A stretch of DNA of 64,000 bases from assembly GCA_963823165.1 (NCBI GenBank), contig CAWGKV010000002.1, positions 124,001-188,000 on the forward strand, written 5' to 3'. The notes under the pieces were generated by a model. The model had not been told where the DNA came from, made no database searches, and saw only the letters and a program-made list of their open reading frames with translations. This document shows, piece after piece, positions 55,668 through 63,856 of this stretch; the stretch's first letter is position 1; every line of letters starts with the position of its first letter. The translations under genes were made by a program, and so were the position numbers. Origin of the DNA: Roseiarcus sp963823165. Its GTDB lineage: Bacteria; Pseudomonadota; Alphaproteobacteria; Rhizobiales; Beijerinckiaceae.

Positions 55668-57059
55668 TCACGCTGCGGAGGCAACGCTTTGCTGGCGCAA
55701 TCGGTCGTACTCGGCCTTCTCGACGGCCGACGCGCCGGGTTCGCCGAGATCGTTGAGGTGGACGCGATAGGTCTCCCGCGCGCTCCAGGCGGCGGCCGAC
55801 GAGATCACCGTGACGAGGAAGGCGAGCGCGCCGATGGTCAGCGGAACATGGGTCGAGCCCGGAGGCGCGACGGTTGCGAAGAGCGCCGGCAGGAGCGCGG
55901 TGAGCATCGTGCCGATATTCTGGGCGATCGCCATGCCGGAGACGCGCGCGCGGGTCGGAAACAGTTCCGGGTAGAAACTCGGAAAGACCGCGTTGTAGCC
56001 CTGGTAGACGATGCCCCACATCAGGATCGAGATAACAAATGCGACCGGCACGTTCCTGATACTGATGGCGTAGAGATAGGCGAACGTCAGCAGGCCTGAC
56101 GCGAGCGCCCCGACGATGATCGGCGGCCGGCGGCCGATCCGGTCGGAGAGGTCGCCGACGAACGGGATCACGATCACCGCGACGATGTTGCCGATGACCG
56201 GGATCCAAAGATAGACGGTTCTGTCCATGCCGACGCCGTAGCCGGGCTGCACGGCGTAGGCCGCGCCAAAAATGGTCGCGACCACCGGAATGACGTTCAT
56301 CAGCGACATGCAGACGACCCGCAGCATGTCGGGCCAATGGTTGGTCAGCGCGTCCATGACCGGCGTCCTCGGAACGTCGCGGTGCGCCTGCTCCTCGGCG
56401 AAGGCCGGCGTCTCCTCGACCTCGCGCCGGATCACATAGCCGGCGATGAGGACGACCACGCTGAGCAGGAACGGCACGCGCCATCCCCAGGACATGAAGG
56501 CGGCGTTCGGCAGCGCGTAGCTCAAAGGCAGATAGACCGCCGCCGCCAAAATTTGCCCGGCCTGCACGCCCTGCAGCGTGAAGCTGGCGAAATAGCCGCG
56601 CCGGCCGAAGGGCGCGTGCTCGAGAATCATCGAGCTTGCGCCGGAGATTTCACCGGCGACTGCAAATCCTTGAACGAGGCGCAGGGTGACGAGCAGGATC
56701 GGCGCCCAGACCCCCACCTGCTGATGGGTCGGCAGCAGTCCGACCGCCATCGTGGATAAGCCCATCAGGAACAGGCAGACGAGCATGACGTTCTTGCGGC
56801 CGTGCGTGTCGCCCCAATGGCCGAGAACGAAGGCGCCGATGGGTCTTGCGACATAGCCCACGCCGTAAGTCGCGAGCGACGCGACGATGGCTACGGTCGG
56901 ATTGTTGGATGGGAAGAATATCTGAGGAAAAACCAGCGACGCCGCGGTCGCGTAGATGAAGAAGTCGTAATATTCCAGCGCCGAGCCGATCCAGCCGCTG
57001 GCGGCTGCAATCCTGGATTGATGCCGCCCTGGCGGCTCGTGGATCATCGCCTGGCTCAC
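55668..57059 (-). CDS. MHS-family MFS transporter, probable shikimate/aromatic acid importer
   Basis: A 463-residue, 12-helix permease of the metabolite:H+ symporter type. The start GTG gives MSQAMIHEPP, followed by IGSALEYYDFFIYATAASLVF typical of KgtP/ProP/ShiA-like transporters, and the loop HWGDTHGRKN. Its position between the shikimate dehydrogenase and lig genes suggests import of shikimate, quinate or protocatechuate. The exact substrate is inferred from context. Confidence 0.88.
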   Translation of the reverse strand: MSQAMIHEPPGRHQSRIAAASGWIGSALEYYDFFIYATAASLVFPQIFFPSNNPTVAIVASLATYGVGYVARPIGAFVLGHWGDTHGRKNVMLVCLFLMGLSTMAVGLLPTHQQVGVWAPILLVTLRLVQGFAVAGEISGASSMILEHAPFGRRGYFASFTLQGVQAGQILAAAVYLPLSYALPNAAFMSWGWRVPFLLSVVVLIAGYVIRREVEETPAFAEEQAHRDVPRTPVMDALTNHWPDMLRVVCMSLMNVIPVVATIFGAAYAVQPGYGVGMDRTVYLWIPVIGNIVAVIVIPFVGDLSDRIGRRPPIIVGALASGLLTFAYLYAISIRNVPVAFVISILMWGIVYQGYNAVFPSFYPELFPTRARVSGMAIAQNIGTMLTALLPALFATVAPPGSTHVPLTIGALAFLVTVISSAAAWSARETYRVHLNDLGEPGASAVEKAEYDRLRQQSVASAA

Positions 57060-57101
57060 TTCGCTCCTCCCTTGATATTCTTGCCTTGATAATCTTGATC
57101 T

Positions 57102-57935
57102 TCAGTATTCGACCTGTGCGACCTCTCTCAGCTCCGCCGGCGTCGCCGCCGGGAAGCCGAAGAATTCCAGATAGGCGGGGATCTGCTCGAACAGCATGTC
57201 GACGCCGACCTGGGTCCTGCAGCCCTGCGCCTGCGCCGCGGCGAGAAAGGCGGTCGTCTCGTGTTTCATCACCACTTCGGCCACAAAGGTCGCGGGCATG
57301 AGGCGCGACACGTCGAGCGGCATCGGATCGCCCGGGTAGGTTCCGAGCGGCGTCGCGTTGACGACGACGTCGAACCCGCTCGGGTCGTTCGACCGCCGTG
57401 AAACCTTCAGGCGCGGATAATTCTGCATGAGTCGGTCGCCCAGGCCTTCCATCGACGCGGCGTCGACGTCGTAGAGCGCAATCTCGGCCGCGCCCGCCGC
57501 CGCCGCCGAGGCGGCGATCGCCGAGCCCACACCGCCGCAGCCGACGACGAGCAGCCTTCTGCCGCCGAGGGACCCGCCGTTGCGCGCGACGCCGCGGACA
57601 AAACCCTCGCCGTCGAACATGTCGCCGATCAGCCGTCCGTCGTCCGTGCGCCGCACCGCATTGCACGAGCCGGCGACCTTCACCGCGGTCGAGACCTCGT
57701 CGAGAAGGGCGATGACCGAAACCTTGTGCGGCATGGTGATCAGCGCGCCGTGGAAATTGGTGAAGCGGCAGATTTCGGGAAAGGCGCGGGCGAAGTCCTC
57801 CCGTCTGACGCCGAGCGGAACGACGGCGGCGTTGACGCCACGCCGTTCGAACCAGGGATTGTAGATCATCGGCGACTTGAACGTCGTCGTCGGATAGCCG
57901 ACGTGAGCGATGATCTGCGTGTCGCCGTTGATCAT
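57102..57935 (-). CDS. shikimate/quinate dehydrogenase, catabolic type
   Basis: A 277-residue AroE-family enzyme. The substrate Lys lies in MPHKVSVIALLDE near residue 70, and the Rossmann motif GCGGVGSAIAAS near residue 132 is followed by LYDVDAAS. The acidic Asp after the second strand suggests NAD rather than NADP, as in catabolic quinate/shikimate dehydrogenases. The segment GDMFDGEGF replaces the classical GDNTDGxGF. The enzyme would oxidise shikimate to 3-dehydroshikimate, the substrate of the next enzyme in the operon. An anabolic role is less likely given the context. Confidence 0.88.
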   Translation of the reverse strand: MINGDTQIIAHVGYPTTTFKSPMIYNPWFERRGVNAAVVPLGVRREDFARAFPEICRFTNFHGALITMPHKVSVIALLDEVSTAVKVAGSCNAVRRTDDGRLIGDMFDGEGFVRGVARNGGSLGGRRLLVVGCGGVGSAIAASAAAAGAAEIALYDVDAASMEGLGDRLMQNYPRLKVSRRSNDPSGFDVVVNATPLGTYPGDPMPLDVSRLMPATFVAEVVMKHETTAFLAAAQAQGCRTQVGVDMLFEQIPAYLEFFGFPAATPAELREVAQVEY

Positions 57936-57966
57936 GTCTTGCCGGTTCCTCGCGGCTGCGCCGCCG

Positions 57967-59865
57967 TCATTCGAATTCGATCTCCGTCCGCTCCTCGGCG
58001 TCCGCCACGCTCGCCTGCGCTGCGAGCCGCACCGGCGTGTTGGCCGCGCCGAAGAGGTCGTAATTGCGCCGCTCGACGATCTCGAAGAAAAAGCGGTCGC
58101 GGAAGGTTCTGGTGTAGATGTGGAAGAATTCGCCGTCTTTGACGCGGTCGTAGAGCACGCCGAGCGCCCGCATCCGCGCGAGCAGGCCCGCGGCGATGTC
58201 GAAGCGGGTCGCGAGGTCGTCGTAATAATTGTCGGGGATCGGCAGGAAGGCGACGCCCTTGCCCTTCGCCGCCTCGACGGCGGCGAAAATATCGTCGGTC
58301 GACAACGCGATCTGCTGATAGCCGGCGCCGCCGAAGGCGTCGAGAAAGCGCGACACGCCCGTCGCTCCGCCCTCGCCGATGTTGAGCGCGAGGCGCAGCT
58401 CGTTGTTGGCGCTGCGCAGCAACCGGCTGAAAAAGGCGCCGTGCGGGTCGGAGATCTCGACCTGCGGCGCCGGGGAAAGCCCGAGCACCGTGCGATAGAA
58501 CAGCGACCAGCTCAAGAATTCGCCGCGGCGAACGACGTTGGAGAGATGATCGACCTTTCGCAGAAGCCCCGCCTCGTCGGGTCCCGGCGCAGCCTCGAAG
58601 TCGTCGCGCCATTTCGGATCCCCGGCGCCGATGAAGTAGATGAGACTGCCCTCGACCCCGGCGACGGCGGACAGCGTCGCCTCGCCCGGTCCGATCTTGC
58701 CGACATAGCTCTGGCATTCGAGGGCGGCCGCGCGCTCGAGCGCCTTGTCGACGGAATCGACGGCGAGCGCCAGCGCGCAGATGGAGGGCCCGTGCAGCAG
58801 CGAAAAGGAATGGGCGAAGCCTTCCCGCGCCCGGTTGACGACGAGGTCGATCTCGCCCTGCGCAAAGAGTTCGACGTCCTTCGAGCGGTGGCGCCCGACG
58901 AGCCGGAAGCCGAGGCCTTCGATCAGCGCGACGAGCTCTTTCGCCTCCCCGTCTCCGACTGCGAATTCGATGAATTCTGCGCGCTCGACGACGGGCGACG
59001 GCGGAAGGGGAGGCAGGTCGGCGAGCGGCGCGTCGCCGCGCTCCGCCCGCCTCGCCGCGAGCGCTTCGCCGGCGGCTCGCAACGAGCGCATGCCGTCGAC
59101 CGCAATCGCCGCCGCCGACGCGCCGCGGAACTGATCGTTGAAGATTTCCAGCGACAGCGGCCCGCGGTAGCCGGCGCGCGTCGCGGCGTCGAGGAAATCG
59201 ACGATCGGAAAGTCGCCCTGCCCGGGGTAGCAGCGGTAATGCCGGCTCAGCGACAGCGGGTCCATGACCAGCGCCGGCGCGTCAGCCACCTGGACGAGCG
59301 CGATGCGGTCGGCCGGCAGCGCCGCGATCGGCTCGATCGGATTGCCGCGTGCGCAGATGTGAAAGCTGTCGAGCACGATGCCGAGGTTGTCGCGATCGGC
59401 GGCGCACACGATCTCCCATGCGGCCGTCCAGTCTTTCACGAACCGGCCCCAACTCAGCGCCTCGTAGCCGATGCGCATGCCGTTCTGCCGGGCAAGATCG
59501 GCGAGCTCCGCCAGGTCGGCCGCGGCTCGCGCCGGATCGTCGATCGCTTCCGGCGAGACATTGGAGCAGAGGCATAGGAGTCTGACGCCGAGCTCGTGCA
59601 TGAGTTCGAGCTTGCGCGCCGCCCGCTCGAAATTGCGTCCCCGGATCGGCTCGGGCATCGCCTCGAAGTCGCGCAACGGCTGGAGGGCGACGATTTCGAT
59701 CCCGAGGTCGGCCGCCATGCGCCGCACGTCCCTCGGCTTTCCGTTGAAGAAGGTCAGATCGTTCTCGAACAGCTCGAGAGCGCGGAAGCCCGCCTTGGCC
59801 GCCGCCGCGAGCTTGCCCTCCAGTGCGCCGCCCATGCAGACCGAGGCGATCGACCACCTGAGCAT
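57967..59865 (-). CDS. quiC: 3-dehydroshikimate dehydratase with C-terminal HPPD-like domain
   Basis: A 632-residue fusion of the bacterial QuiC1 type. The N-terminal TIM-barrel (about residues 1-280) resembles sugar-phosphate isomerases (ALEGKLAAAAKAGF, LGIVLDSFHICARG, PLSLEIFND) and should contain the metal-dependent dehydratase site; the C-terminal half (about 290-630) is a VOC/HPPD-like region (VDHLSNVVRRGEF, AFGGAGYQQIALST). It dehydrates 3-dehydroshikimate to protocatechuate. Its length matches that of the fused enzymes. The role of the VOC half in this enzyme class is not established. Confidence 0.9.
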   Translation of the reverse strand: MLRWSIASVCMGGALEGKLAAAAKAGFRALELFENDLTFFNGKPRDVRRMAADLGIEIVALQPLRDFEAMPEPIRGRNFERAARKLELMHELGVRLLCLCSNVSPEAIDDPARAAADLAELADLARQNGMRIGYEALSWGRFVKDWTAAWEIVCAADRDNLGIVLDSFHICARGNPIEPIAALPADRIALVQVADAPALVMDPLSLSRHYRCYPGQGDFPIVDFLDAATRAGYRGPLSLEIFNDQFRGASAAAIAVDGMRSLRAAGEALAARRAERGDAPLADLPPLPPSPVVERAEFIEFAVGDGEAKELVALIEGLGFRLVGRHRSKDVELFAQGEIDLVVNRAREGFAHSFSLLHGPSICALALAVDSVDKALERAAALECQSYVGKIGPGEATLSAVAGVEGSLIYFIGAGDPKWRDDFEAAPGPDEAGLLRKVDHLSNVVRRGEFLSWSLFYRTVLGLSPAPQVEISDPHGAFFSRLLRSANNELRLALNIGEGGATGVSRFLDAFGGAGYQQIALSTDDIFAAVEAAKGKGVAFLPIPDNYYDDLATRFDIAAGLLARMRALGVLYDRVKDGEFFHIYTRTFRDRFFFEIVERRNYDLFGAANTPVRLAAQASVADAEERTEIEFE

Positions 59866-59905
59866 AAGACCTCCCGTATTCTACCTGCGCCTTCCGGTGC
59901 AGATC

Positions 59906-60934
59906 CTATCGGCCCTTCGCTTTCAGCGCCGCGTCGAGACGCGGATAGACTTTTCGCGCGTTGGCTTCGTAGACCTTGTGGCGCTCCTCGCCGGTGAGGT
60001 TCAGCGTCGCCTCGATGTAGCGCTTGGTGTCGTCGTAATGATGTCCCGTCTCGGGATCGATGCCGCGCACCGCGCCGATCATCTCGCTGGCGAACAGGAT
60101 GTTGTCGACCGGGATCACCCGGGTCAGAAGGTCGACGCCCGGCTGGTGGTAGACGCAGGTGTCGAAGAAGACGTTGTTGAGCAGATGATCCTTGAGGAGC
60201 GGCTTCTTCAGCTCCTGCGCCAGACCGCGGTAACGGCCCCAATGATAGGGCGCAGCCCCGCCGCCATGCGGAACGATGAAGCGCAGCGTGGGGAAATCCT
60301 TGAACAGGTCGCCCTGGATGAACTGCATCACTGCGGTCGTGTCGGCGTTGATGTAGTGGGCGCCGGTGGTGTGGAAGCAGGGGTTGCAGCTCGTCGAGAC
60401 GTGCACCATCGCCGGGATGTCGTATTCGACCATCTTCTCGTAGATCGGATACCAGTGACGGTCGGTCAGCGGCGGGCTCGTCCAGTGACCGCCCGATGGG
60501 TCCGGGTTGAGGTTGATGCCGACGAAGCCGAAATCTTTCACGCAGCGCTCGAGCTCCGGGATGCAGGTTTTCGGATCGACGCCCGGGCTCTGCGGCAGCA
60601 TCGCCGCGCCGATGAAACTGTCGGGGAAGAGCTTCGACACCCGCCAGCAGAGCTCGTTGCAGATCGAGGCCCAGGTCGAGCTTATGGAAAAGTCGCCGAT
60701 GTGATGGGCCATGAAGCTCGCGCGCGGCGAAAAGATCGTGAGATCCGCGCCGCGCTCCTTCATCAGCTTGAGCTGGTTCGCCTCGATCAACTCGCGCAGT
60801 TCGTCGTCGCCGATCTTGAGGTCGGCGACCTTGGGCATGACGGACGGGTCCTTGATGCCGGCGATCTGCTGGTTGCGCCAAGCCTCGAGCGCCTTAGGAG
60901 CGGTCGTGTAATGGCCGTGGCAGTCGATGATCAT
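59906..60934 (-). CDS. ligJ: 4-oxalomesaconate hydratase
   Basis: A 342-residue amidohydrolase-superfamily enzyme. The metal site begins at MIIDCHGHYTT; FIVPHGGGAAPYHWGRY near residue 230 and NILFASEMIGAVRGID near residue 285 follow. In the LigJ-type pathway it hydrates the tautomer of 4-oxalomesaconate to 4-carboxy-4-hydroxy-2-oxoadipate. It is the first gene of the operon as seen here. The start is the ATG after GATGATC. A LigU-type tautomerase was not found near it. Confidence 0.92.
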   Translation of the reverse strand: MIIDCHGHYTTAPKALEAWRNQQIAGIKDPSVMPKVADLKIGDDELRELIEANQLKLMKERGADLTIFSPRASFMAHHIGDFSISSTWASICNELCWRVSKLFPDSFIGAAMLPQSPGVDPKTCIPELERCVKDFGFVGINLNPDPSGGHWTSPPLTDRHWYPIYEKMVEYDIPAMVHVSTSCNPCFHTTGAHYINADTTAVMQFIQGDLFKDFPTLRFIVPHGGGAAPYHWGRYRGLAQELKKPLLKDHLLNNVFFDTCVYHQPGVDLLTRVIPVDNILFASEMIGAVRGIDPETGHHYDDTKRYIEATLNLTGEERHKVYEANARKVYPRLDAALKAKGR

Positions 60935-60953
60935 GCAGGCGCTCCCACTGGTG

Positions 60954-61072
60954 TCATCCCCGCGAAAGGGGGGATCCAGCAATCATAGGACCAAAAAGTC
61001 GGACCTCGTTATGCCGACGCCAGACGGACCGGCGTCGTGGCTGCCGTCTGGACCCCGGCTTTCCCGGGGATG
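60954..61072. repeat. nested palindromic repeat upstream of ligJ
   Basis: Outer arms at 60954-60980 and 61047-61072 are inverted copies of the CATCCCCGCGAAAG-type motif; an inner stem pairs 61021-61027 with 61044-61050. This is an extragenic palindromic element of a type frequent in Hyphomicrobiales. It lies between ligJ and the solute-binding protein gene, and a related one occurs near 62.8 kb. Confidence 0.75.
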
Positions 61073-61089
61073 GTGAAAACCTGGGTGCC

Positions 61090-61812
61090 TCATGGGTTCC
61101 CTTCCTCGACAGAGGCCGGCTCCATGCCGTGGCGTCTCTTCACCTCGGCGGTCCCGGCGGACGCCAAATAGGCGACGAGCGCGCGCGCGGCTTCTGGCTG
61201 ATGAGACGTGCCCGACACGCCGGCCGAGAACACGGTCACGGCCTGAATCTCCTGCGGCAGGCAGCCGACGACCTCGACGCCGGGCTGGCCGATCAGTTCG
61301 CTCAATTGCTGAAAGCCGAGATCGGCGTCGCCGCGCGCGACCAGACTGGCCACCGGCACGCCTGGAGGAGCAATCAGGGCCCGCCCCAGTACGGATTCGG
61401 CAAAGCCCCATTTCTCGCACAAGGCTTTCAGGTGATCGCCGCTCGGACCGGTGGAGTAGCAAACTCTTCTCGCTTCAAGCATCGCCCGCCTGACGGCCTG
61501 CTCGCTGTCGACGGCGGGCCGCGGCGCGCCGGCGGGGACCGCAATGGCGATTTCCGATCGGGCGAAATCCATGATCGTCCCTTCGGCGATATGGCCTTCA
61601 GCCTCCAAACTCCGCATGACTTTCGAGGCCAGCGCGACGAAGTCCGCCGGTTCGCCGGCCCGCGCCCGTTTCGCCGCCTCGACGCCGCCCATCGATCTCA
61701 TCTCGACCCGCACCCCGTGTCGCAGTTCGTAATCCTGGGCCAGATCGGCCAGGATTCGCCGAGTCGCCATCGACGACAGGCCGATGATCGCCGTCCGGGA
61801 GGCGCTGGTCAT
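61090..61812 (-). CDS. ModA/SBP-type substrate-binding protein without signal peptide
   Basis: A 240-residue periplasmic-binding-protein-fold protein, similar to molybdate-type binding proteins (RRILADLAQDYELRHGV near residue 18, STGPSGDHLKAL, DADLGFQQLSELI, ARALVAYLASAGTAEV). No signal peptide is visible; the N-terminus is MTSASRTAIIGLSS. A cytosolic binding protein near a catabolic operon may serve as a sensor or have another role. Related genes accompany aromatic-degradation clusters in other bacteria, to my recollection. It is upstream of and in the same direction as ligJ. Confidence 0.7.
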   Translation of the reverse strand: MTSASRTAIIGLSSMATRRILADLAQDYELRHGVRVEMRSMGGVEAAKRARAGEPADFVALASKVMRSLEAEGHIAEGTIMDFARSEIAIAVPAGAPRPAVDSEQAVRRAMLEARRVCYSTGPSGDHLKALCEKWGFAESVLGRALIAPPGVPVASLVARGDADLGFQQLSELIGQPGVEVVGCLPQEIQAVTVFSAGVSGTSHQPEAARALVAYLASAGTAEVKRRHGMEPASVEEGNP

Positions 61813-62132
61813 GAGGCGCGTATCCTCCTCCGCCGGATGAAGGCCCGGAAAACCGCGCAGAGGTCGCCCTCGACGCTCAGCATGATATTAGCTCAGGCCT
61901 CTGTCGCCGCAACAGCACGAGCCCCGAGCGGCAACGAGTTCGGGAGCTCAAGCCCCGGGCGCCGAATCTGCTCGAGTTTCCGCGGCGAAGTGGCACGCGG
62001 GAAATGGGACGCCGCGAGCGTGGCGGCAGAGGACCCATTGAGGACCCATATAGTTGCGTTGACTTTGACGGCGCGATCGACGCAGTCTCGAAGGCCGGGC
62101 CGCAGGCGCGGGTCGACCGGGGGAAACCAGCC
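61813..62132. other. 320-base intergenic region
   Basis: This is a divergent gap between the binding-protein gene (minus) and the small gene (plus). A short direct repeat GGACCCAT lies near 62030-62050. No gene or strong hairpin was recognised. It probably carries promoters for both sides. Confidence 0.5.
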
Positions 62133-62423
62133 ATGCGAATGATGTTGCAAGTTCAAATCGATGCGGTGGACGGAAGCGAAGCGTTGGAGTCCGGCGACAT
62201 GCAGAATGCGATCCGCGCCTTCAGCGAAAAATTCAAGCCGGAGGCGACTTACTTCACTATTTATGACGGCATGCGGACGGCATTCTTTGTTTTCGACATG
62301 AAGGATTCGAGCCAGATGCCGGCGATCGGCGAGGAATTCTTCGCCCTCGGCGCGGATGTTCACTTGACGCCAGCCATGACCGCGGACGATCTCACGAAAG
62401 GCCTGGAGGTCGCCGGTCTCTGA
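62133..62423 (+). CDS. small conserved-looking protein of unknown function (96 aa)
   Basis: A 96-residue alpha/beta protein with the pattern of a dimeric alpha-beta barrel (VQIDAVDGSEALESGDMQNA, then TYFTIYDGMRTAFFVFDM and FALGADVHLTPAMTADD). The ATG used has a GGGGGAAA-like upstream region. There is no signal peptide, and function is unknown. The frame has convincing coding character, but no family could be named. Confidence 0.6.
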   Translation: MRMMLQVQIDAVDGSEALESGDMQNAIRAFSEKFKPEATYFTIYDGMRTAFFVFDMKDSSQMPAIGEEFFALGADVHLTPAMTADDLTKGLEVAGL

Positions 62424-62448
62424 TCCGCCCGGCCGAACCATTCCCTCC

Positions 62449-62745
62449 CCTTGCGCACCTTGCCTATTTCGACTTTGCCGGCCACGCTGCGGCTGTCGAC
62501 GTTCGCGACGGCTGGAGCCCGATGCAGGGCGCCGTGACGAACAACGTCCACGGGACCGTTGGGGAGCGCGGCGGCTCGATGGCGGTGCGCGATCTGCTGC
62601 CGCTATGTCGATGAAAGCCGGTTTGCCGAGCTGCCGCCGCCCGAGGAGCGCGAGCCCGGGATGCTCGACCTGACCGTCGCCGAGGCGCGACCGAACAGCC
62701 GGCCTCCTGCCAGATCAATACCCCGCCGACGATCGGCGGCAGGAA
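62449..62745 (+). pseudogene. decayed 2Fe-2S ferredoxin gene
   Basis: The frame starting LAYFDFAGHAAAVDV, followed by RDGWSPMQGAV, matches the opening of plant-type 2Fe-2S ferredoxins in bacterial oxygenase systems. It is followed by GERGGSMA where the family has a Cys-containing ECGG loop, so one cluster ligand is lost (CGC instead of TGC). A single extra G in GCGGTGCGCG then shifts the frame; in the next frame YVDESRFAELPPPEE continues, and a deletion near 62717 breaks it again before CQIN. No start codon was found. It is a broken gene. Confidence 0.65.
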
Positions 62746-62773
62746 GCGCCCCGCGCGCGACTGCAGATCCTTT

Positions 62774-62836
62774 GTCACCCACGCGAAAGCGCGGGTCCAG
62801 AAGCTGCTGCGCTGAAGCCGCTTTTCGCGGGGATGA
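62774..62836. repeat. palindromic repeat upstream of the DUF1932 gene
   Basis: Inverted arms with GCGAAAGC.CGGGTCCAG on the left and CTTTTCGCGGGGATGAC on the right. It belongs to the same family as the element before the ligJ start. It lies between the ferredoxin remnant and the dehydrogenase gene, about 30 bases from the latter. Confidence 0.65.
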
Positions 62837-62864
62837 CAGACCAAACCGCCAGGAGGCCAGCCGC

Positions 62865-63788
62865 ATGCAGCCAACGATCGCCGCCGGGGCCATCGCCTTC
62901 ATCGGCTTCGGCGAGGCGGCGCGCGCTTTTCTCGACGGATGGCGCACCGTTCCGGGTTTTGCCGCGCGCGTCTCGGCCTACGACATCAAGACCGACTCGC
63001 CCGACCCGAAGATGCGCGCGGCGAAGCGCGCCGACTATGCCGCGGCCAATGTGATCGGCGCCTCGACCGCGCCCGAGGCGGTCGCCGGCGCGGCGGCGAT
63101 CTTCTCGGTCGTCACTGCCGACCAGGCGCACGAGGCGGCGATCGCCGCGCTGCCGGGCGTCGCGGAAAGCGCGTTCTTCTTCGACTGCAATTCCTGCGCC
63201 CCACAAACCAAGGAGCGCACGGCGAAGGAGGTGGACGCCGCGGGCGGGCGCTATGTCGACGCCGCGGTGATGGCGCCGGTCCATCCACGCCTGCACCGCA
63301 CGCCGCTTCTCATCAGCGGCCCGCACGCAAAAGACGCCGCGCCCGTGCTCGCGGCTCTCGGCATGGTTTTCGAGATCTACGATGGGCCGGTGGGATCGTC
63401 GTCGGCGATCAAGATGATCCGCTCGATCATGATGAAGGGGCTCGAGGCGCTGGTGTGCGAATGCGTCCTCGCGGGGGTGAAGGCCGGCGTCATCGAGACG
63501 GTGCTCGATTCGCTCGACGACACGTTTCCGACCTTCGACTGGCGGCAGCGCTCGGCCTACATGCTCGAGCGCGTCATGACGCATGGCGTCCGGCGCGCGG
63601 CGGAAATGCGCGAGGTGGCGATGACCGTCGATCTCCTCGGCCTTGACTCCGCCATGTCGCGCGCCTCGGTCTTCTGGCTGCAGGCGGTCGGTGATCTCGG
63701 CCTGCGCTCGAGCTCGGAAGAGGCCGCGGATTACCGGGCGCTGGCGGAGCGGATTCTCGAGCGTCTCGACGAGAAGGGCGGTCGATAG
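62865..63788 (+). CDS. DUF1932 NAD(P)-binding dehydrogenase-like protein
   Basis: A 307-residue protein of the 6-phosphogluconate dehydrogenase/beta-hydroxyacid dehydrogenase superfamily. The Rossmann motif IAFIGFGEAARAFLDGW is near the N-terminus, and DCNSCAPQTKERTAKEVDAAG near residue 110 is typical. The C-terminal half (about 190-300) matches DUF1932 with KMIRSIMMKGLEAL carrying the conserved Lys. An AGGAGG site lies eight bases before ATG. Such genes often accompany aromatic catabolism clusters; the substrate is unknown. A frame opening earlier overlaps the ferredoxin remnant and was not used. Confidence 0.85.
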   Translation: MQPTIAAGAIAFIGFGEAARAFLDGWRTVPGFAARVSAYDIKTDSPDPKMRAAKRADYAAANVIGASTAPEAVAGAAAIFSVVTADQAHEAAIAALPGVAESAFFFDCNSCAPQTKERTAKEVDAAGGRYVDAAVMAPVHPRLHRTPLLISGPHAKDAAPVLAALGMVFEIYDGPVGSSSAIKMIRSIMMKGLEALVCECVLAGVKAGVIETVLDSLDDTFPTFDWRQRSAYMLERVMTHGVRRAAEMREVAMTVDLLGLDSAMSRASVFWLQAVGDLGLRSSSEEAADYRALAERILERLDEKGGR

Positions 63789-63856
63789 CAGACTCCTGCC
63801 CGTGGAGTCCCGGCTGGCCGCTCCGCCCGCCGAGAACTCCTGAGACGGGCCTTCCC

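Noticed and set aside
61129..62142. 337-codon plus-strand frame opposite the binding-protein gene
   Set aside because: It is antisense to a protein with clear binding-protein segments and lacks any domain.
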